Shown piece after piece: positions 26,780 to 35,997 of a DNA stretch of 64,000 nucleotides. Under the pieces are notes generated by a model. The model made no database searches, was not told the origin of the DNA, and saw nothing but the letters and a program-made list of their open reading frames with translations. Source of the DNA: an uncultured Desulfobacter sp. (GTDB lineage Bacteria; Desulfobacterota; Desulfobacteria; Desulfobacterales; Desulfobacteraceae); NCBI RefSeq assembly GCF_963677125.1, contig NZ_OY781882.1, positions 4,982,501 to 5,046,500 of the forward strand, written 5' to 3'. Numbering within the stretch: the first letter of the stretch is position 1; every line of letters starts with the position of its first letter. A program made the translations under genes and the position numbers.

Positions 26780-26909
26780 TAAAAAAGTTTCTCAGCGCTC
26801 CATGGGGTTGGGATGGCAGATGAATCCTCCGAACGTGAGAGTTCAGGATGTCGGGCAGATCATGATCCGGCCGGGACAAAACAGCTATGCCCTGTACTGC
26901 TCTTTCTAA
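26780..26909 (+). pseudogene. 3' fragment of a second permease/M1-like fusion gene
   Basis: The sequence from AAAAGTTTCTCAGCGCTCC through GGGATGGCAGATGAATCC and CCGGGACAAAACAGCTATGCC matches the 3' end of the permease/M1 fusion gene (18772-18890) with small insertions. The reading frame still gives IMIRPGQNSYAL, matching IMIQPGQNSYAL in the intact gene. It ends in a stop at 26907-26909 that overlaps the convergent methyltransferase stop. Nothing of the rest of the gene remains; 26531-26780 holds no recognisable gene. Confidence 0.8.
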
Positions 26910-27709
26910 AAAGAAAGATAAACAATCCTGCAGGCCAGGTTCGGGCGAATAAATGGAAGCCTTGCAATTACGCCGTAAATTCCCCAGCGACGCTTACAAT
27001 AGTCACTGTAGTTCCAGGCATCCAGCAACCGGATCGCCGGATGCCATGCTTCAAGCGCCAAGGGATTTTTCAAGCCCCATTTGAACTCTGCCCGGGAGTT
27101 CATTTTTTTTAATGAACTATGATACTTGCTTTTGCCTATCATTATCGGCGGCAGGGTTTCAAACAAGATTCGGCCCCGGGGAAATGTGTTGGCCAGCTCT
27201 TTAAAAAAGTTTTGTACAAGGGGCTCTTCAAAGTACATAAACAGGCCTTCGGCCAAAAAGAGGACCGGGCGGTCACTCACATTGACGTCCAGCATCCATG
27301 ACAGATCAAATATTGATTTTTCAATAAAACGGTAGGATTCGGATTCTTTAAAAAAGTGCCGCCTCAGGGTGATGGACTCGGGTAAATCAATTTCATACCA
27401 ATCATGATTCCGGCAATCCAAACGGGTATGGCGGGTATCCAGTCCTGCGCCTAAGTTAATCACCACTGCGTCCGGGTGGCTGCTCAAATACTTTGACAGG
27501 GCCGTATCCAGAATCCGGGTCCGAACCGCCACACCGGTCTGGGTCAGTTTCCCCCCTTCGTCAAACCGGGTGAAATCATAATCAATCCGTCCGACCATTT
27601 CCACGGCCTTTTCATCCCGGATCAGGGGCGTGGGCATGCGTGTCTCGGCAGCCCTGGCCCACAGTGCAATCAACAAGGTTTCGGGGATGCCTGAAAGAGA
27701 ATGTTCCAT
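26906..27709 (-). CDS. Class I SAM-dependent methyltransferase, LCM/PPM type
   Basis: 267 residues. The order of motifs is that of the leucine carboxyl methyltransferase-like family: LLIALWARAAETRMPTPLIRDEKA near the N-terminus, R of GVAVRTRILD, SAM-binding VINLGAGLDTRHTRLD (near residue 84), an acidic ribose contact in WYEIDLPE and the FLAEGLFMYF segment. Small-molecule carboxyl or hydroxyl groups are the usual targets of bacterial members. It is the last gene of the minus-strand run starting at 33487, 99 bp behind the DUF4198 gene, so membership of that operon is probable but not certain. The substrate is unknown. Confidence 0.88.
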   Translation of the reverse strand: MEHSLSGIPETLLIALWARAAETRMPTPLIRDEKAVEMVGRIDYDFTRFDEGGKLTQTGVAVRTRILDTALSKYLSSHPDAVVINLGAGLDTRHTRLDCRNHDWYEIDLPESITLRRHFFKESESYRFIEKSIFDLSWMLDVNVSDRPVLFLAEGLFMYFEEPLVQNFFKELANTFPRGRILFETLPPIMIGKSKYHSSLKKMNSRAEFKWGLKNPLALEAWHPAIRLLDAWNYSDYCKRRWGIYGVIARLPFIRPNLACRIVYLSF

Positions 27710-27808
27710 TAAATACTATTCCTTACAACCAATTTAAAGCCTGCCCGGCCCCACAAATATTGTCAGGCCGGGCAAGGGAAAAAACAAAAGAGCGTATAGG
27801 GTCGGGCT

Positions 27809-28708
27809 TTATTTAGGTTTTGCCGTAAATGATACGGAGGCACCGTAATAGATGGACTGGCATTTTTTGACCAGCGCTTTGAGATCGTTATCTTTTGTTA
27901 CCTCTTTTTTAACCGTGACCGAGGCCATCCAGGCACCGGGAGTGGGTACCCGGATCTGGGCCTTGCCGTCCATGACATATGCCGTGAGCATGTATTGATC
28001 CGGGCCTCCGAAGGTGTTGGAGGTCATGTGCAGGTAGTTCATGCCCTTCATATCGCAGGTCAACGGTTTGCCGTTGAGTGTGACCGTAAATTTAACTATA
28101 TCACCGGCCTTGACATTGCTCATGTCTGTTTCGGACATGATTTCAAGTTCATATCCCAGGGGTTTGGGCTGGGTCCATTTTTTAACACCGAAATAGGCTT
28201 TTCCTACGGCCTTGTACCGGGTGCTGAAATCAAAGGATTTTGCTCCTTTTATTTCATCCATGGGTTTGGTGGTCATCTTGTGTTTGCCGTTGGCATCCAC
28301 ATACCCGGTAAAATAGGTGGCCTTGGATTCGGCGGTGACTTGATAGGTCCCGGGGATGGTCTTATCAGTCAGAGAGATTTTTCTTAAGCCCAGATCTCCG
28401 GGCACAATGCTCATTCCGGTTTTAGACTCGGTTGTTTTCTCCTGTTTGATAACAGGCACAGGAATGGGGGTGATGGAATTGTCCGGACCCACCAGACTGT
28501 ATTTTTCAATTTCAATGGCACCGGCTTCGGACATCAGAAAGTCATCCAGGGGCATGGCATGTCCCCATCCTAGGCTGGTGATAACATGTCCCGGGGGATG
28601 GGCAAAGGATTCGTTGATGTTGACCCATAGGGAATGCGCGTAAACGGTACCTGTGCAAAGCGCTGTCAGGGCAAGTGTTAAACCGGTGAGCTTCAAATTT
28701 CGTAACAT
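27809..28708 (-). CDS. DUF4198-type periplasmic protein
   Basis: 299 residues with a signal peptide (cleavage near VYAHS, residue 24-25). Family features are the AHSLWVNINES start of the mature chain, the GWGHAMPLDDF segment, the beta-rich middle ending GYELEIMSETD and the carboxypeptidase-regulatory-like domain that follows (VKFTVTLNGKPLTCDMKG). DUF4198 proteins are periplasmic and often encoded next to TonB receptors or nickel/cobalt transporters, but no reaction is known. It lies 22 bp after the small secreted protein in the same operon. Confidence 0.8.
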   Translation of the reverse strand: MLRNLKLTGLTLALTALCTGTVYAHSLWVNINESFAHPPGHVITSLGWGHAMPLDDFLMSEAGAIEIEKYSLVGPDNSITPIPVPVIKQEKTTESKTGMSIVPGDLGLRKISLTDKTIPGTYQVTAESKATYFTGYVDANGKHKMTTKPMDEIKGAKSFDFSTRYKAVGKAYFGVKKWTQPKPLGYELEIMSETDMSNVKAGDIVKFTVTLNGKPLTCDMKGMNYLHMTSNTFGGPDQYMLTAYVMDGKAQIRVPTPGAWMASVTVKKEVTKDNDLKALVKKCQSIYYGASVSFTAKPK

Positions 28709-28730
28709 GTGATTTCTCCTTTTGAGGTTA

Positions 28731-29060
28731 TTAATTTTTTTCGGAATTTATAGGTCCGTCTTCGCGTACGGTATGTCCCGGGCCGCCATCCAGAAATACC
28801 GTATACGGATGATCCGGGATGTTAAATTCAGCTTCTCCGTTTTCATCTAGTTTGATTTTTAAGACCTTTTTTTCATTTTTATCCAGCAGATACAGGGGCA
28901 GGTTTGCGGCCATTGCACCGGTGGAAAACATGCCTTCCACTGATACGGTACCATCCTCGTTATCCGTCAGATTCATGAAAAGGGTGTGGCCAAAAGCCGG
29001 GGCTGTAACAAGCACCAGGGCGATGAACGCAGCAAGCAGGGTAAATACATTTTTCTTCAT
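28731..29060 (-). CDS. Small secreted protein, related to the DUF4198/carboxypeptidase-regulatory fold
   Basis: 109 residues with a clear signal peptide (cleavage near PAFGHT). The mature chain starts HTLFMNLTDNEDGTVSVEGMFSTGAMAANLPLYL, resembling the opening of the DUF4198 protein next door, followed by a short beta region (DENGEAEFNIPDHPYTVFLDGGPGH). It looks like a minimal version of the same kind of domain. Its start overlaps the stop of the MMPL gene (ATGA), so the two are translationally coupled. I do not recognise a named family. Confidence 0.7.
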   Translation of the reverse strand: MKKNVFTLLAAFIALVLVTAPAFGHTLFMNLTDNEDGTVSVEGMFSTGAMAANLPLYLLDKNEKKVLKIKLDENGEAEFNIPDHPYTVFLDGGPGHTVREDGPINSEKN

Positions 29061-31453
29061 TGGGTTACCTCCTTATTCAAATGGTATTGGGGCTGTGTTT
29101 TCTTCTCGGCAATTGTTTCCGGACCAAAGGCCTTCAAGGTTCTGAGCAGGACCGGGGTAACAAAATAATCGGTCAGCAGGGCCGTCATGATGCCTGTGCC
29201 TGTGAAAATACCGAGATAAAACAAAACTTTGGCCGGAGAACTTAAGTAGACGCTGAAATTGGCCGTTAGGATCAGGGACGTAAACAAAAGCGGAATCCCG
29301 ATGGCGCTGAAAGTGTGGCGGATGGCGTCGGCATAGTCGCGCTTTTGTTCAAAGGCCAGTTTGGCATGGTTGATAAAATGAATGGTGTCGTCCACGGCAA
29401 GGCCTAACAGCATGGGCATAATCGTAATGGTCATCAGGTCCAGGGGCACCCGCATCCATCCCATGAGTCCGCCTACGGCGAGCGCGGGGGTAACGTTGGG
29501 AATCATGGCAATCAAGCCGATTTTAAAGTTGCCGAAAACCAGGACCATCAGTCCCGTAATCACGCAGATAGCGATGAGAAACGAGGTGAGCTGGCCCTTG
29601 GACACAATATCCTGCATCACCGTAAACTGGGCCACAGAGCCTGCCAGGGTCACATTCGCCCCGGGGAAAAGCGCGTGGGCTTTTTGGGTGATTTGATGCA
29701 GTTCCCGGTATACTTCAACCGTGTTGTAGTCCTTCAGGTCAATCGTCATGCGCAGGCGCCGGTATTCGTAATCAATCCATTTTTCCGCCTCCCGGCCGCC
29801 GGCATTTTCATAAAGCAGCATGATTTGGGCCACCATTTCCCGGCTTTCAGGAATACCGAAAAAACGGGAATCACCATCGTGGAGCACCTGGTTCATATCC
29901 TTTATGATTTCGGTAATGGATGTCACCTTTTTGGTTAAGGGGTAGCTTAATGCCTCCTGTTCCAGCAGATCCAGTTTTTCTAAATTTTCCGGTTCCCGGG
30001 CCATGTCTTCGTTGGGGAATTCCACCACCACGTTATAAGAGTACAAGGCACCCAAAGGTGATTTGCATACCTGATCCAGGCGGTTTACATAAGGCACCTT
30101 GAGTCCCGCATTTTTGCGGATGTCAAAGTTGACCTCAAAATAGCGCAGCCCTGCCGCAGTTATCAGGACGCTTAAGACAAATATGATCATGATGGAGATC
30201 GGATGGGCCAGCACCAGATTGGCCAACTTTGCCATCAGGCTTTCCAGCAGGGCATTGGAGCGTAACCGGACTTTTTTTACATCCCGGTCTTTTCCAAAGG
30301 AGAGCAGGGCTGGGATCATTACGACCACCATGAAAAAAACAATGGAGACCAGCAAGGAGGTTGACGATCCGATCCAGCGCACCGGCTTGACATCCACAAA
30401 ATGAAAAGACGAAAGCGCCCCCACCGTGGTCAGGGCCGTGAATAAAATGGGCCAGCCTGTCTCTTTGACGGCCAAGCGGACCGACGCTTTTCTTTTTCCT
30501 GTTTTAAGAAAATAGCGTTTGAAAAATGAAAAAATATGGATAGAGTACCCGATGGATACGGCAATGCCAAGATACAAAGGCATCATGATCATGGCCACGT
30601 CAATGGGTTTGCCGATCCAGCCAAGCATGCCAAAGGTCAGGATCACTGACCCCGCTGTTACAATAATCGTCATGGCGATGCCCTTGATGGAGCGCAATGC
30701 CAGCGACAGCACCACAAGGGAGACGATAAGGGATAGCCCCATGGTCCGGGACATCTCTTTTTTATAAAATGCGGTTTTGTCATGGGCAATAATCGGCATA
30801 CCCGACGATTTTGGATTCAAAGACGAATACTTGTCCTGGCGGATAATAGTGGCGGCCACTTCTCCGACCACCATATCCGCGGCTTTGTTGTCCTTGCTTC
30901 GCCAGCCTTCGGGGTAGGGGGTCAACCGCAAAATAATCCAGGAGAACCGGCCGTCGGATGAAATCAGTTTGCCGTTGAGCATTTGTTTATCCAGAATCTG
31001 CTGCCGGATACCGGATAGTGTGTTATTGTCCCGCGGGATGGGGTCAGGTACAGGCGTAACAATCTCAATGCCCCCTTCATGGCCCAGGGAAAATTCGCAG
31101 TCTGTGATAGATAAGATGTCATCGGCAAAAGGCACTTGAGTTTTCAGCTCTTTGCCCAGGGCCCGGATCAGGGTCAGGGTCTCCGGATTAAACATGTGGT
31201 CCGATTCTACCAGTACCCCTACATAGTCGTTGTTGCCGAAAATTTCTTTAAATTCATCTTCGGCCATTTTCAGCTTTGAGGTGTCCAAAAGCCATTTATC
31301 CCAGCCCGCATCGGTTTGAATCCTTTTTAACCCGGCAAACCCGAAGACCAGGGCCAGAATAAACACGGCAACCACCAGATAGCGCAGCCGGATGATCCAA
31401 CTGCCGAATTGTTCAAACATCTGATTGATTTTATTTATGTTAATCATGATCAA
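29057..31453 (-). CDS. MMPL/RND-family transporter
   Basis: 798 residues with the RND layout: a first membrane helix (about 22-42), a large periplasmic loop, five helices, then a repeat of the same pattern. Sterol-sensing-domain-like helices are clear (MSLIVSLVVLSLALRSIKG; LMVLVFGNFKIGLIAMIPN; LLGLAVDDTIHFINHAKL with the conserved acidic residues). It is the two-module type without a separate adaptor protein, as in hydrophobic-substrate exporters. The gene follows the DUF1302-like protein by only 4 bp and overlaps the next gene, so it is the core of the operon. Lipid-like, hopanoid-like or secondary-metabolite substrates are typical of the family; the true one is unknown. Confidence 0.92.
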   Translation of the reverse strand: MIMININKINQMFEQFGSWIIRLRYLVVAVFILALVFGFAGLKRIQTDAGWDKWLLDTSKLKMAEDEFKEIFGNNDYVGVLVESDHMFNPETLTLIRALGKELKTQVPFADDILSITDCEFSLGHEGGIEIVTPVPDPIPRDNNTLSGIRQQILDKQMLNGKLISSDGRFSWIILRLTPYPEGWRSKDNKAADMVVGEVAATIIRQDKYSSLNPKSSGMPIIAHDKTAFYKKEMSRTMGLSLIVSLVVLSLALRSIKGIAMTIIVTAGSVILTFGMLGWIGKPIDVAMIMMPLYLGIAVSIGYSIHIFSFFKRYFLKTGKRKASVRLAVKETGWPILFTALTTVGALSSFHFVDVKPVRWIGSSTSLLVSIVFFMVVVMIPALLSFGKDRDVKKVRLRSNALLESLMAKLANLVLAHPISIMIIFVLSVLITAAGLRYFEVNFDIRKNAGLKVPYVNRLDQVCKSPLGALYSYNVVVEFPNEDMAREPENLEKLDLLEQEALSYPLTKKVTSITEIIKDMNQVLHDGDSRFFGIPESREMVAQIMLLYENAGGREAEKWIDYEYRRLRMTIDLKDYNTVEVYRELHQITQKAHALFPGANVTLAGSVAQFTVMQDIVSKGQLTSFLIAICVITGLMVLVFGNFKIGLIAMIPNVTPALAVGGLMGWMRVPLDLMTITIMPMLLGLAVDDTIHFINHAKLAFEQKRDYADAIRHTFSAIGIPLLFTSLILTANFSVYLSSPAKVLFYLGIFTGTGIMTALLTDYFVTPVLLRTLKAFGPETIAEKKTQPQYHLNKEVTQ

Positions 31454-31457
31454 TCCT

Positions 31458-32669
31458 TTAAAAATGGTATTTTATTTTCGTCCAGACCTGGGTGTTGTCT
31501 TTATACCGGCCATAAGATCCTTCCCGGTCCCCGGCAAAGATGTCGGTTCCTAAAAAGACTTCCAGATTGTCGATGAATTCGTACTCTGCCGTCAGCCGGA
31601 CCAAAAAGTCCCTTTCATCAATATCCATATATCCGAAAGCCGACAGTGTCAGTTTTTCCCTGAACAGATCCTTTGAAACGCTGAATGTTATGGTCTTGGT
31701 ACAATCGTTTGCGGTAAGGCCGGCACCGGAATCCAGGATATGGTCCTGGGCATACTGCCAGGTCAGGTTCCAGTCGTTCCCGGGATACCAGTCCAGTCCG
31801 GTGAGCCATTTGACCCGGTCCTTTTCCGCTGTGAAATAATCGCCGGCATATCCCTGGACCGGACTGCCCGCAAAATAAGCTGCTTCAGTCCTGAAAACAA
31901 ACTCTCCCCAGGGTTTTGAAAACTCCGCGCCCAGGATATGCATGCGGTCGTACACCGGTTCCAGAGCCGTACCGGATCGCCGGTAACAGGGAAAGTCGTT
32001 CCAGGTGTAAAAATAGGAAAAAGCCAGATCCATGCCGGACAGGTACAGGGTATATCGCAATGCCAGTTCACTGTCTTTAAATGGGTCATCAGGTTCGTCC
32101 CTGGGCAGCAATGTATTGTCCCCATAGCCGCCAAGATACCAGGGACTGTCCTTTGAGGGCTGTTCCCCGGAATTATAGACCGGGATCCATAACAGCTGAA
32201 GATCTCCCCATTCGGATGCATACTTGAGATTCAAGGCGTCCACGGCCATGCGCATTTCGTCAAAGTCCCGGGTGATGGTCTCTGTGTAGTCCAAGGGAGA
32301 TACATTGTCCACAATCCGGATGCCGTCCGCTTGGCCCCAGATGATGATCTGGCGTCCTGCCCGGATGGTCAAGTTGTTCAGGACATAGTCCAGGTACCCT
32401 TCGTGAAGACTGACTCCGGACTCATCTTCCAGAAGGTGGTTGGCAGACAGATTGACCGCGCCAAAGAAAGTGAAGTTTTCCTGGCAAGCGGTCAGTTCCA
32501 GCCGGGCCAGGGTTTCCGAGGCCAGAATATCATTGGGCGATTTAACCTGGGCGTTGTGCCGGGTCTCCAGAAAACCGGAAAATTCAGTCTCCATTGCCAT
32601 TAAATGGACCGGCAGGACAGAGACAAGCACCACGGCCAGGCTGAAAATGGCGGTGAGTGCCTTGTTCAC
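31458..32669 (-). CDS. Outer-membrane beta-barrel protein, DUF1302-like
   Basis: 403 residues with a signal peptide (cleavage near LMAME) and a predicted barrel of alternating amphipathic strands ending in the aromatic TKIKYHF. The segment LTIRAGRQIIIWGQADGIRIVDNVSPLDYTE is characteristic of the DUF1302 group of outer-membrane proteins. The start overlaps the stop of the LolA-like gene (ATGA), so the two are coupled. Together with a LolA-like periplasmic protein and an MMPL pump it would give a path from inner to outer membrane. Confidence 0.78.
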   Translation of the reverse strand: MNKALTAIFSLAVVLVSVLPVHLMAMETEFSGFLETRHNAQVKSPNDILASETLARLELTACQENFTFFGAVNLSANHLLEDESGVSLHEGYLDYVLNNLTIRAGRQIIIWGQADGIRIVDNVSPLDYTETITRDFDEMRMAVDALNLKYASEWGDLQLLWIPVYNSGEQPSKDSPWYLGGYGDNTLLPRDEPDDPFKDSELALRYTLYLSGMDLAFSYFYTWNDFPCYRRSGTALEPVYDRMHILGAEFSKPWGEFVFRTEAAYFAGSPVQGYAGDYFTAEKDRVKWLTGLDWYPGNDWNLTWQYAQDHILDSGAGLTANDCTKTITFSVSKDLFREKLTLSAFGYMDIDERDFLVRLTAEYEFIDNLEVFLGTDIFAGDREGSYGRYKDNTQVWTKIKYHF

Positions 32670-33487
32670 CGCAGATGTCCCCGGGATATGGTGTTGACGC
32701 TGAAAAATCCGTCATTCACACCGGTATTGTACTCAAGATTGGACAGGGTCATCAGGGTGGTATGCTTTTCCCGATGATTTTCCATCTTCATCTTGAACAC
32801 GGTCCAAAACCCCTGGTGCTCGCGCAAATCTTCCACGGTATAGGTCTTGATCAGACCCTGGGCGTCGTAATATTCTGCCTTAATCGTTTTATGGGCGTCT
32901 TTGCGAACCCAGATGATTTTTTCGTCATAGAGAGAGTCGTCCTCCTTGGGTATGGACTTGATCTTCCAACAGTCATGGCCGTCCACAGTCTCTTCCCCGA
33001 TAAGGGTATGGTCGTCCTCGTCCACATTCCGGTCCCCCATATCGTCATAGGTGAAATCCGATCCCATGAAGTAGTCATTGGTAGATGCCCCTGAAATTCG
33101 CCGGACCTTTCGCAGCGCCGGCATGTAAAGCCATTTGTCATCGTCTCTGGAAGGATCATCATATTCCCAGGATAAAAAGGATGTGCCTTTGATATCCATA
33201 GGCTTTTTGAAACCCATCAGCTTTTTGGTATCCTTGCCGTAATCCTTGCCAAAGGATGACATCTTCCGAACCCGTTTTTTGTTCCGGCGGTTAATTAACA
33301 CCATTTCAATGGTGGATTTTCTGTCATCCCCGTCAGGGGCATCATCCACCATGACCATAATATCCCGGCCTGTCAGGGGCGCAGCCACGGCCTTGCCTTT
33401 AACAAACAGGCTTAAAAAAAGAATAAAAATAGAAAAAAAACAGATTAAAGGAATGAAATCATATTTTTTCCCCGGCTGGTTTAACAT
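32666..33487 (-). CDS. LolA-like outer-membrane lipoprotein-sorting protein
   Basis: About 273 residues from the ATG at 33487, chosen because a near-perfect AAGGAGG lies just upstream; the frame is open ten codons further. An N-terminal hydrophobic stretch (about 12-32) serves as signal peptide or anchor. The mature domain has LolA/DUF4412-like features: TSFLSWEYDDPSRDDDKWLYMPALRKVRRISG and the WKIKSIPKEDDSLYDEKIIWV strand pair. Proteins of this type are regularly encoded with MMPL transporters and outer-membrane proteins and probably carry hydrophobic cargo across the periplasm. It is the first gene of the operon. Confidence 0.85.
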   Translation of the reverse strand: MLNQPGKKYDFIPLICFFSIFILFLSLFVKGKAVAAPLTGRDIMVMVDDAPDGDDRKSTIEMVLINRRNKKRVRKMSSFGKDYGKDTKKLMGFKKPMDIKGTSFLSWEYDDPSRDDDKWLYMPALRKVRRISGASTNDYFMGSDFTYDDMGDRNVDEDDHTLIGEETVDGHDCWKIKSIPKEDDSLYDEKIIWVRKDAHKTIKAEYYDAQGLIKTYTVEDLREHQGFWTVFKMKMENHREKHTTLMTLSNLEYNTGVNDGFFSVNTISRGHLR

Positions 33488-33523
33488 GGGTCCTCCTTGA
33501 ATCATTATGTTTAACACAGTTAA

Positions 33524-33539
33524 AGTTAGAATATCCTAA
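33524..33539. promoter_or_regulatory. Short palindrome upstream of the LolA/MMPL operon
   Basis: GTTAG-6 bp-CTAAC, a perfect 5-bp inverted repeat 37 bp upstream of the operon start. Possible operator overlapping the promoter; too short to be sure. Confidence 0.35.
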
Positions 33540-33576
33540 CTCGGTGGAATTTTTAACATGACTTAGCATATACTTC

Positions 33577-33611
33577 TACCCGGATCGGGAGCATTTATAC
33601 CCGGATCGGGA
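33577..33611 (-). promoter_or_regulatory. Putative AraC-type operator: perfect 14-bp direct repeat, 21-bp offset
   Basis: TACCCGGATCGGGA occurs at 33577-33590 and again, identical, at 33598-33611, an offset of exactly 21 bp. It lies about 90 bp upstream of the LolA/MMPL operon start, the distance seen for the receptor operators. The rest of 33612-33818 shows no gene. Confidence 0.68.
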
Positions 33612-33818
33612 ATCAATCTTTCTCTCACTGTTACAAGGTGGCATCACTTCAGATAGAGACCCGAAAAGCTTGGCCGCTTTGGGCGGTTATTAATCAAGCC
33701 CCCGGTTTTACAGGGGACTTGACTTTTTATACTTTTTTGAAAAAGGGAGGGCAAAAAGCGTTTTTTTATCAGTTTCGTCCGGGATGAAATTGTTTATGCG
33801 GACCTCGCTGCTTAAGTG

Positions 33819-35822
33819 TCAAAGACGATACGTTACACTCACCCCTATTTCCCTGGGCTGGGAATAATAGGTATACGCCCCGTAATGACCTTCTGTATCA
33901 TAATTGCGGTCAAACATATTTTTGGCATACAGATAGATATCATATTTTTCTGTTTCATAACCGATCTTTGCATTAACCAGTTCGTAGGCCGGTCTTTTAT
34001 ATTCATTGTCAAGATCCAGATACATATCCCCGTATCCGCTCAGATCCACACTTGCGTAATACCCTTGCTCCGCACGGTATGTCATTCCCAGGGTATAATT
34101 ATAGTTCGGTGAAAAGGTGGTTTTGTTCCCGCTGTAATCAGTGACTCCGTCGTTGTATTCATCAAACTCCGTTTTGTTATACGAAAAACCGGCAAACAGG
34201 TTCAGCCCGCGGGTTATCCGGTATGTCAGCGAGGCCTCCACCCCCATGGATGTCGCTTCGGCAGCATTCGTCATATATCCTACATCTTCAGCATCATCAA
34301 TAACATCAGTAACACTCACATGCATATCCGTAATATCCATGTAATACAATCCCACATCCCAGGACAATTTGCCGTTTGCCAAAATGCCCTTGGCGCCGAC
34401 CTCGTAGGCATACAAAGTTTCAGGATCATATGTCTTGGGATATCCCTCAGGAACACCGGCATTGAACCCACCGCAACGGAAACCTTTGGAAACGGTCACA
34501 TAGGTCATGACATTTTCCAGCAGGTCATATGTTAATCCCACCTTTGGTGAGAGTTCACTTTCACTGCCATCAATATTTTGGCTTGCATCCTGGTATTCCA
34601 ACTCGACCTTGTCATATCTGAGACCGGCCAAAGCAGACAGGCGATCGGTGATCTTATAGGTCAGATGGGAAAAAATACCGATGGTGTCGGCCTCAATATC
34701 CTCAAGCATTTCTGTATCGCCCGAGGCTTTGGAGGAGGTTTTATCAACCTTTGTATCATTAGATTCCAAAAAGATTCCTGAGACCAGATTGAACCGGTCA
34801 ACTTCGTAGTTTGCCCTCAATTCCTGGGAAAGCGTTTCATAGGTGGAATCGGCGAAGACATGAAATTGTGTTGGGCCACTTGTGTAATCAAAATCATTGG
34901 CAAGATACTCATTAAAATTTCTATAGGCGGTAATGGCGGTAAAGGCAAGATTCTCATTCAATGTATAGTTGATATTTAACGAACTCGACCATACAGAGGA
35001 CTTGTTAAAAGTGTCCAGGTCATTACTTACCGCTCTATCTTTACCTTGTGTAGATCCGGAGCTGTTGCCACCGTTATCGTATTTGATACAAGAAGAGATC
35101 AGGGAGGCTTCCAGATCGTCGGTGGGTGTCATCCGTAGATATATTTTTCCATAATTATGTTCTCTGTCATCAACGGGTTCACCGGTTCTCGTATTTTCGA
35201 CAAAGCCATCCTTTTCATAGTGCTTACCGTAGACGCCCAAATAAAGTTTGTCTTTTATGAGCGCACCGCTTGCGGTTGCAGACAGACTGCGTTTGTTGTC
35301 TTCGCCAAGTTCACCGGTAATGCGTGCCCTTGTCTCGTTTGACGGTTTTTTGGTGATAACATTCACCGCCCCAATTTCAGTGTTTTTTCCGTATAGCGTG
35401 CCCTGGGGGCCTTTGAGTACCTCTATACGTTCAATATCCAGCAGGGTTTCATCAAACCCTGATCCATTTGTCACCGGTACGCCGTCAATGAACAGTCCGG
35501 CTACTGAGCTTATTGAACTGTAATCCGCATACAATCCACGAATGGAAGGGGCATATTTTACTGCCGCCCCATAATTAATAATGGTTAAGCCGGGCGTGTA
35601 TTTGGCGATATCATCCAGGGTCTCGACCATTTTGTCCTCAATATCCATGTCATCAAACACACTCATGGAAATCGGTACCTCCAGAACGTTTTCTTCTTTT
35701 TTCTGGGCTGTAACCGTTATGGTTTCCAGCACTTGAGCATCCTTTTCTTCTGCATAACCCATGGCAAACACAAAGCAAAACAGTGTAATCCAACAGATTC
35801 TTTTGAATCTTATCCTCATCAT
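33819..35822 (-). CDS. TonB-dependent outer-membrane receptor 5
   Basis: 667 residues with signal peptide (cleavage near GYAEE), TonB-box region LETITVTAQKKEE, plug with VLKGPQGTLYGKNTEIGAVNVITKKP and a barrel ending TYRL (Leu instead of the usual terminal Phe). It is a distinct branch from receptors 1, 3 and 4, closer in plug motifs (VLKGPQGTLYGK) to receptors 6 and 10. The AraC gene at 35998-36948 lies just upstream on the same strand. The ligand is unknown. Confidence 0.93.
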   Translation of the reverse strand: MMRIRFKRICWITLFCFVFAMGYAEEKDAQVLETITVTAQKKEENVLEVPISMSVFDDMDIEDKMVETLDDIAKYTPGLTIINYGAAVKYAPSIRGLYADYSSISSVAGLFIDGVPVTNGSGFDETLLDIERIEVLKGPQGTLYGKNTEIGAVNVITKKPSNETRARITGELGEDNKRSLSATASGALIKDKLYLGVYGKHYEKDGFVENTRTGEPVDDREHNYGKIYLRMTPTDDLEASLISSCIKYDNGGNSSGSTQGKDRAVSNDLDTFNKSSVWSSSLNINYTLNENLAFTAITAYRNFNEYLANDFDYTSGPTQFHVFADSTYETLSQELRANYEVDRFNLVSGIFLESNDTKVDKTSSKASGDTEMLEDIEADTIGIFSHLTYKITDRLSALAGLRYDKVELEYQDASQNIDGSESELSPKVGLTYDLLENVMTYVTVSKGFRCGGFNAGVPEGYPKTYDPETLYAYEVGAKGILANGKLSWDVGLYYMDITDMHVSVTDVIDDAEDVGYMTNAAEATSMGVEASLTYRITRGLNLFAGFSYNKTEFDEYNDGVTDYSGNKTTFSPNYNYTLGMTYRAEQGYYASVDLSGYGDMYLDLDNEYKRPAYELVNAKIGYETEKYDIYLYAKNMFDRNYDTEGHYGAYTYYSQPREIGVSVTYRL

Positions 35823-35843
35823 CTTCTCCTTTGTTGTTGTGAA

Positions 35844-35874
35844 ATAATATTACCGCCCATTAATCATAATATTA
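35844..35874 (-). promoter_or_regulatory. Weak direct repeat upstream of receptor 5
   Basis: ATAATATTA occurs at 35844-35852 and 35866-35874, offset 22 bp. It is AT-only and the offset is not 21, so this may be chance or part of the promoter. No good 21-bp repeat was found in front of this receptor. Confidence 0.25.
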
Positions 35875-35997
35875 TGCAAACAAATAATTCTTAGGTGGAC
35901 TGAATAGCAGAAAAATTAGAATGCGGCTAACGTTTGAGATGCTTTTTTTTAACGCTGTGGATTCAAACTTCTATTACGTGGCCGCCTCAAAAAGAAA

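Noticed and set aside
33661..33740. Terminator from CAAGCCCCC and GGGGACTTG behind receptor 5
   Set aside because: The stem has an internal mismatch and the T-rich stretch follows it only on the plus strand, where no gene ends; on the minus strand there is no T-run.
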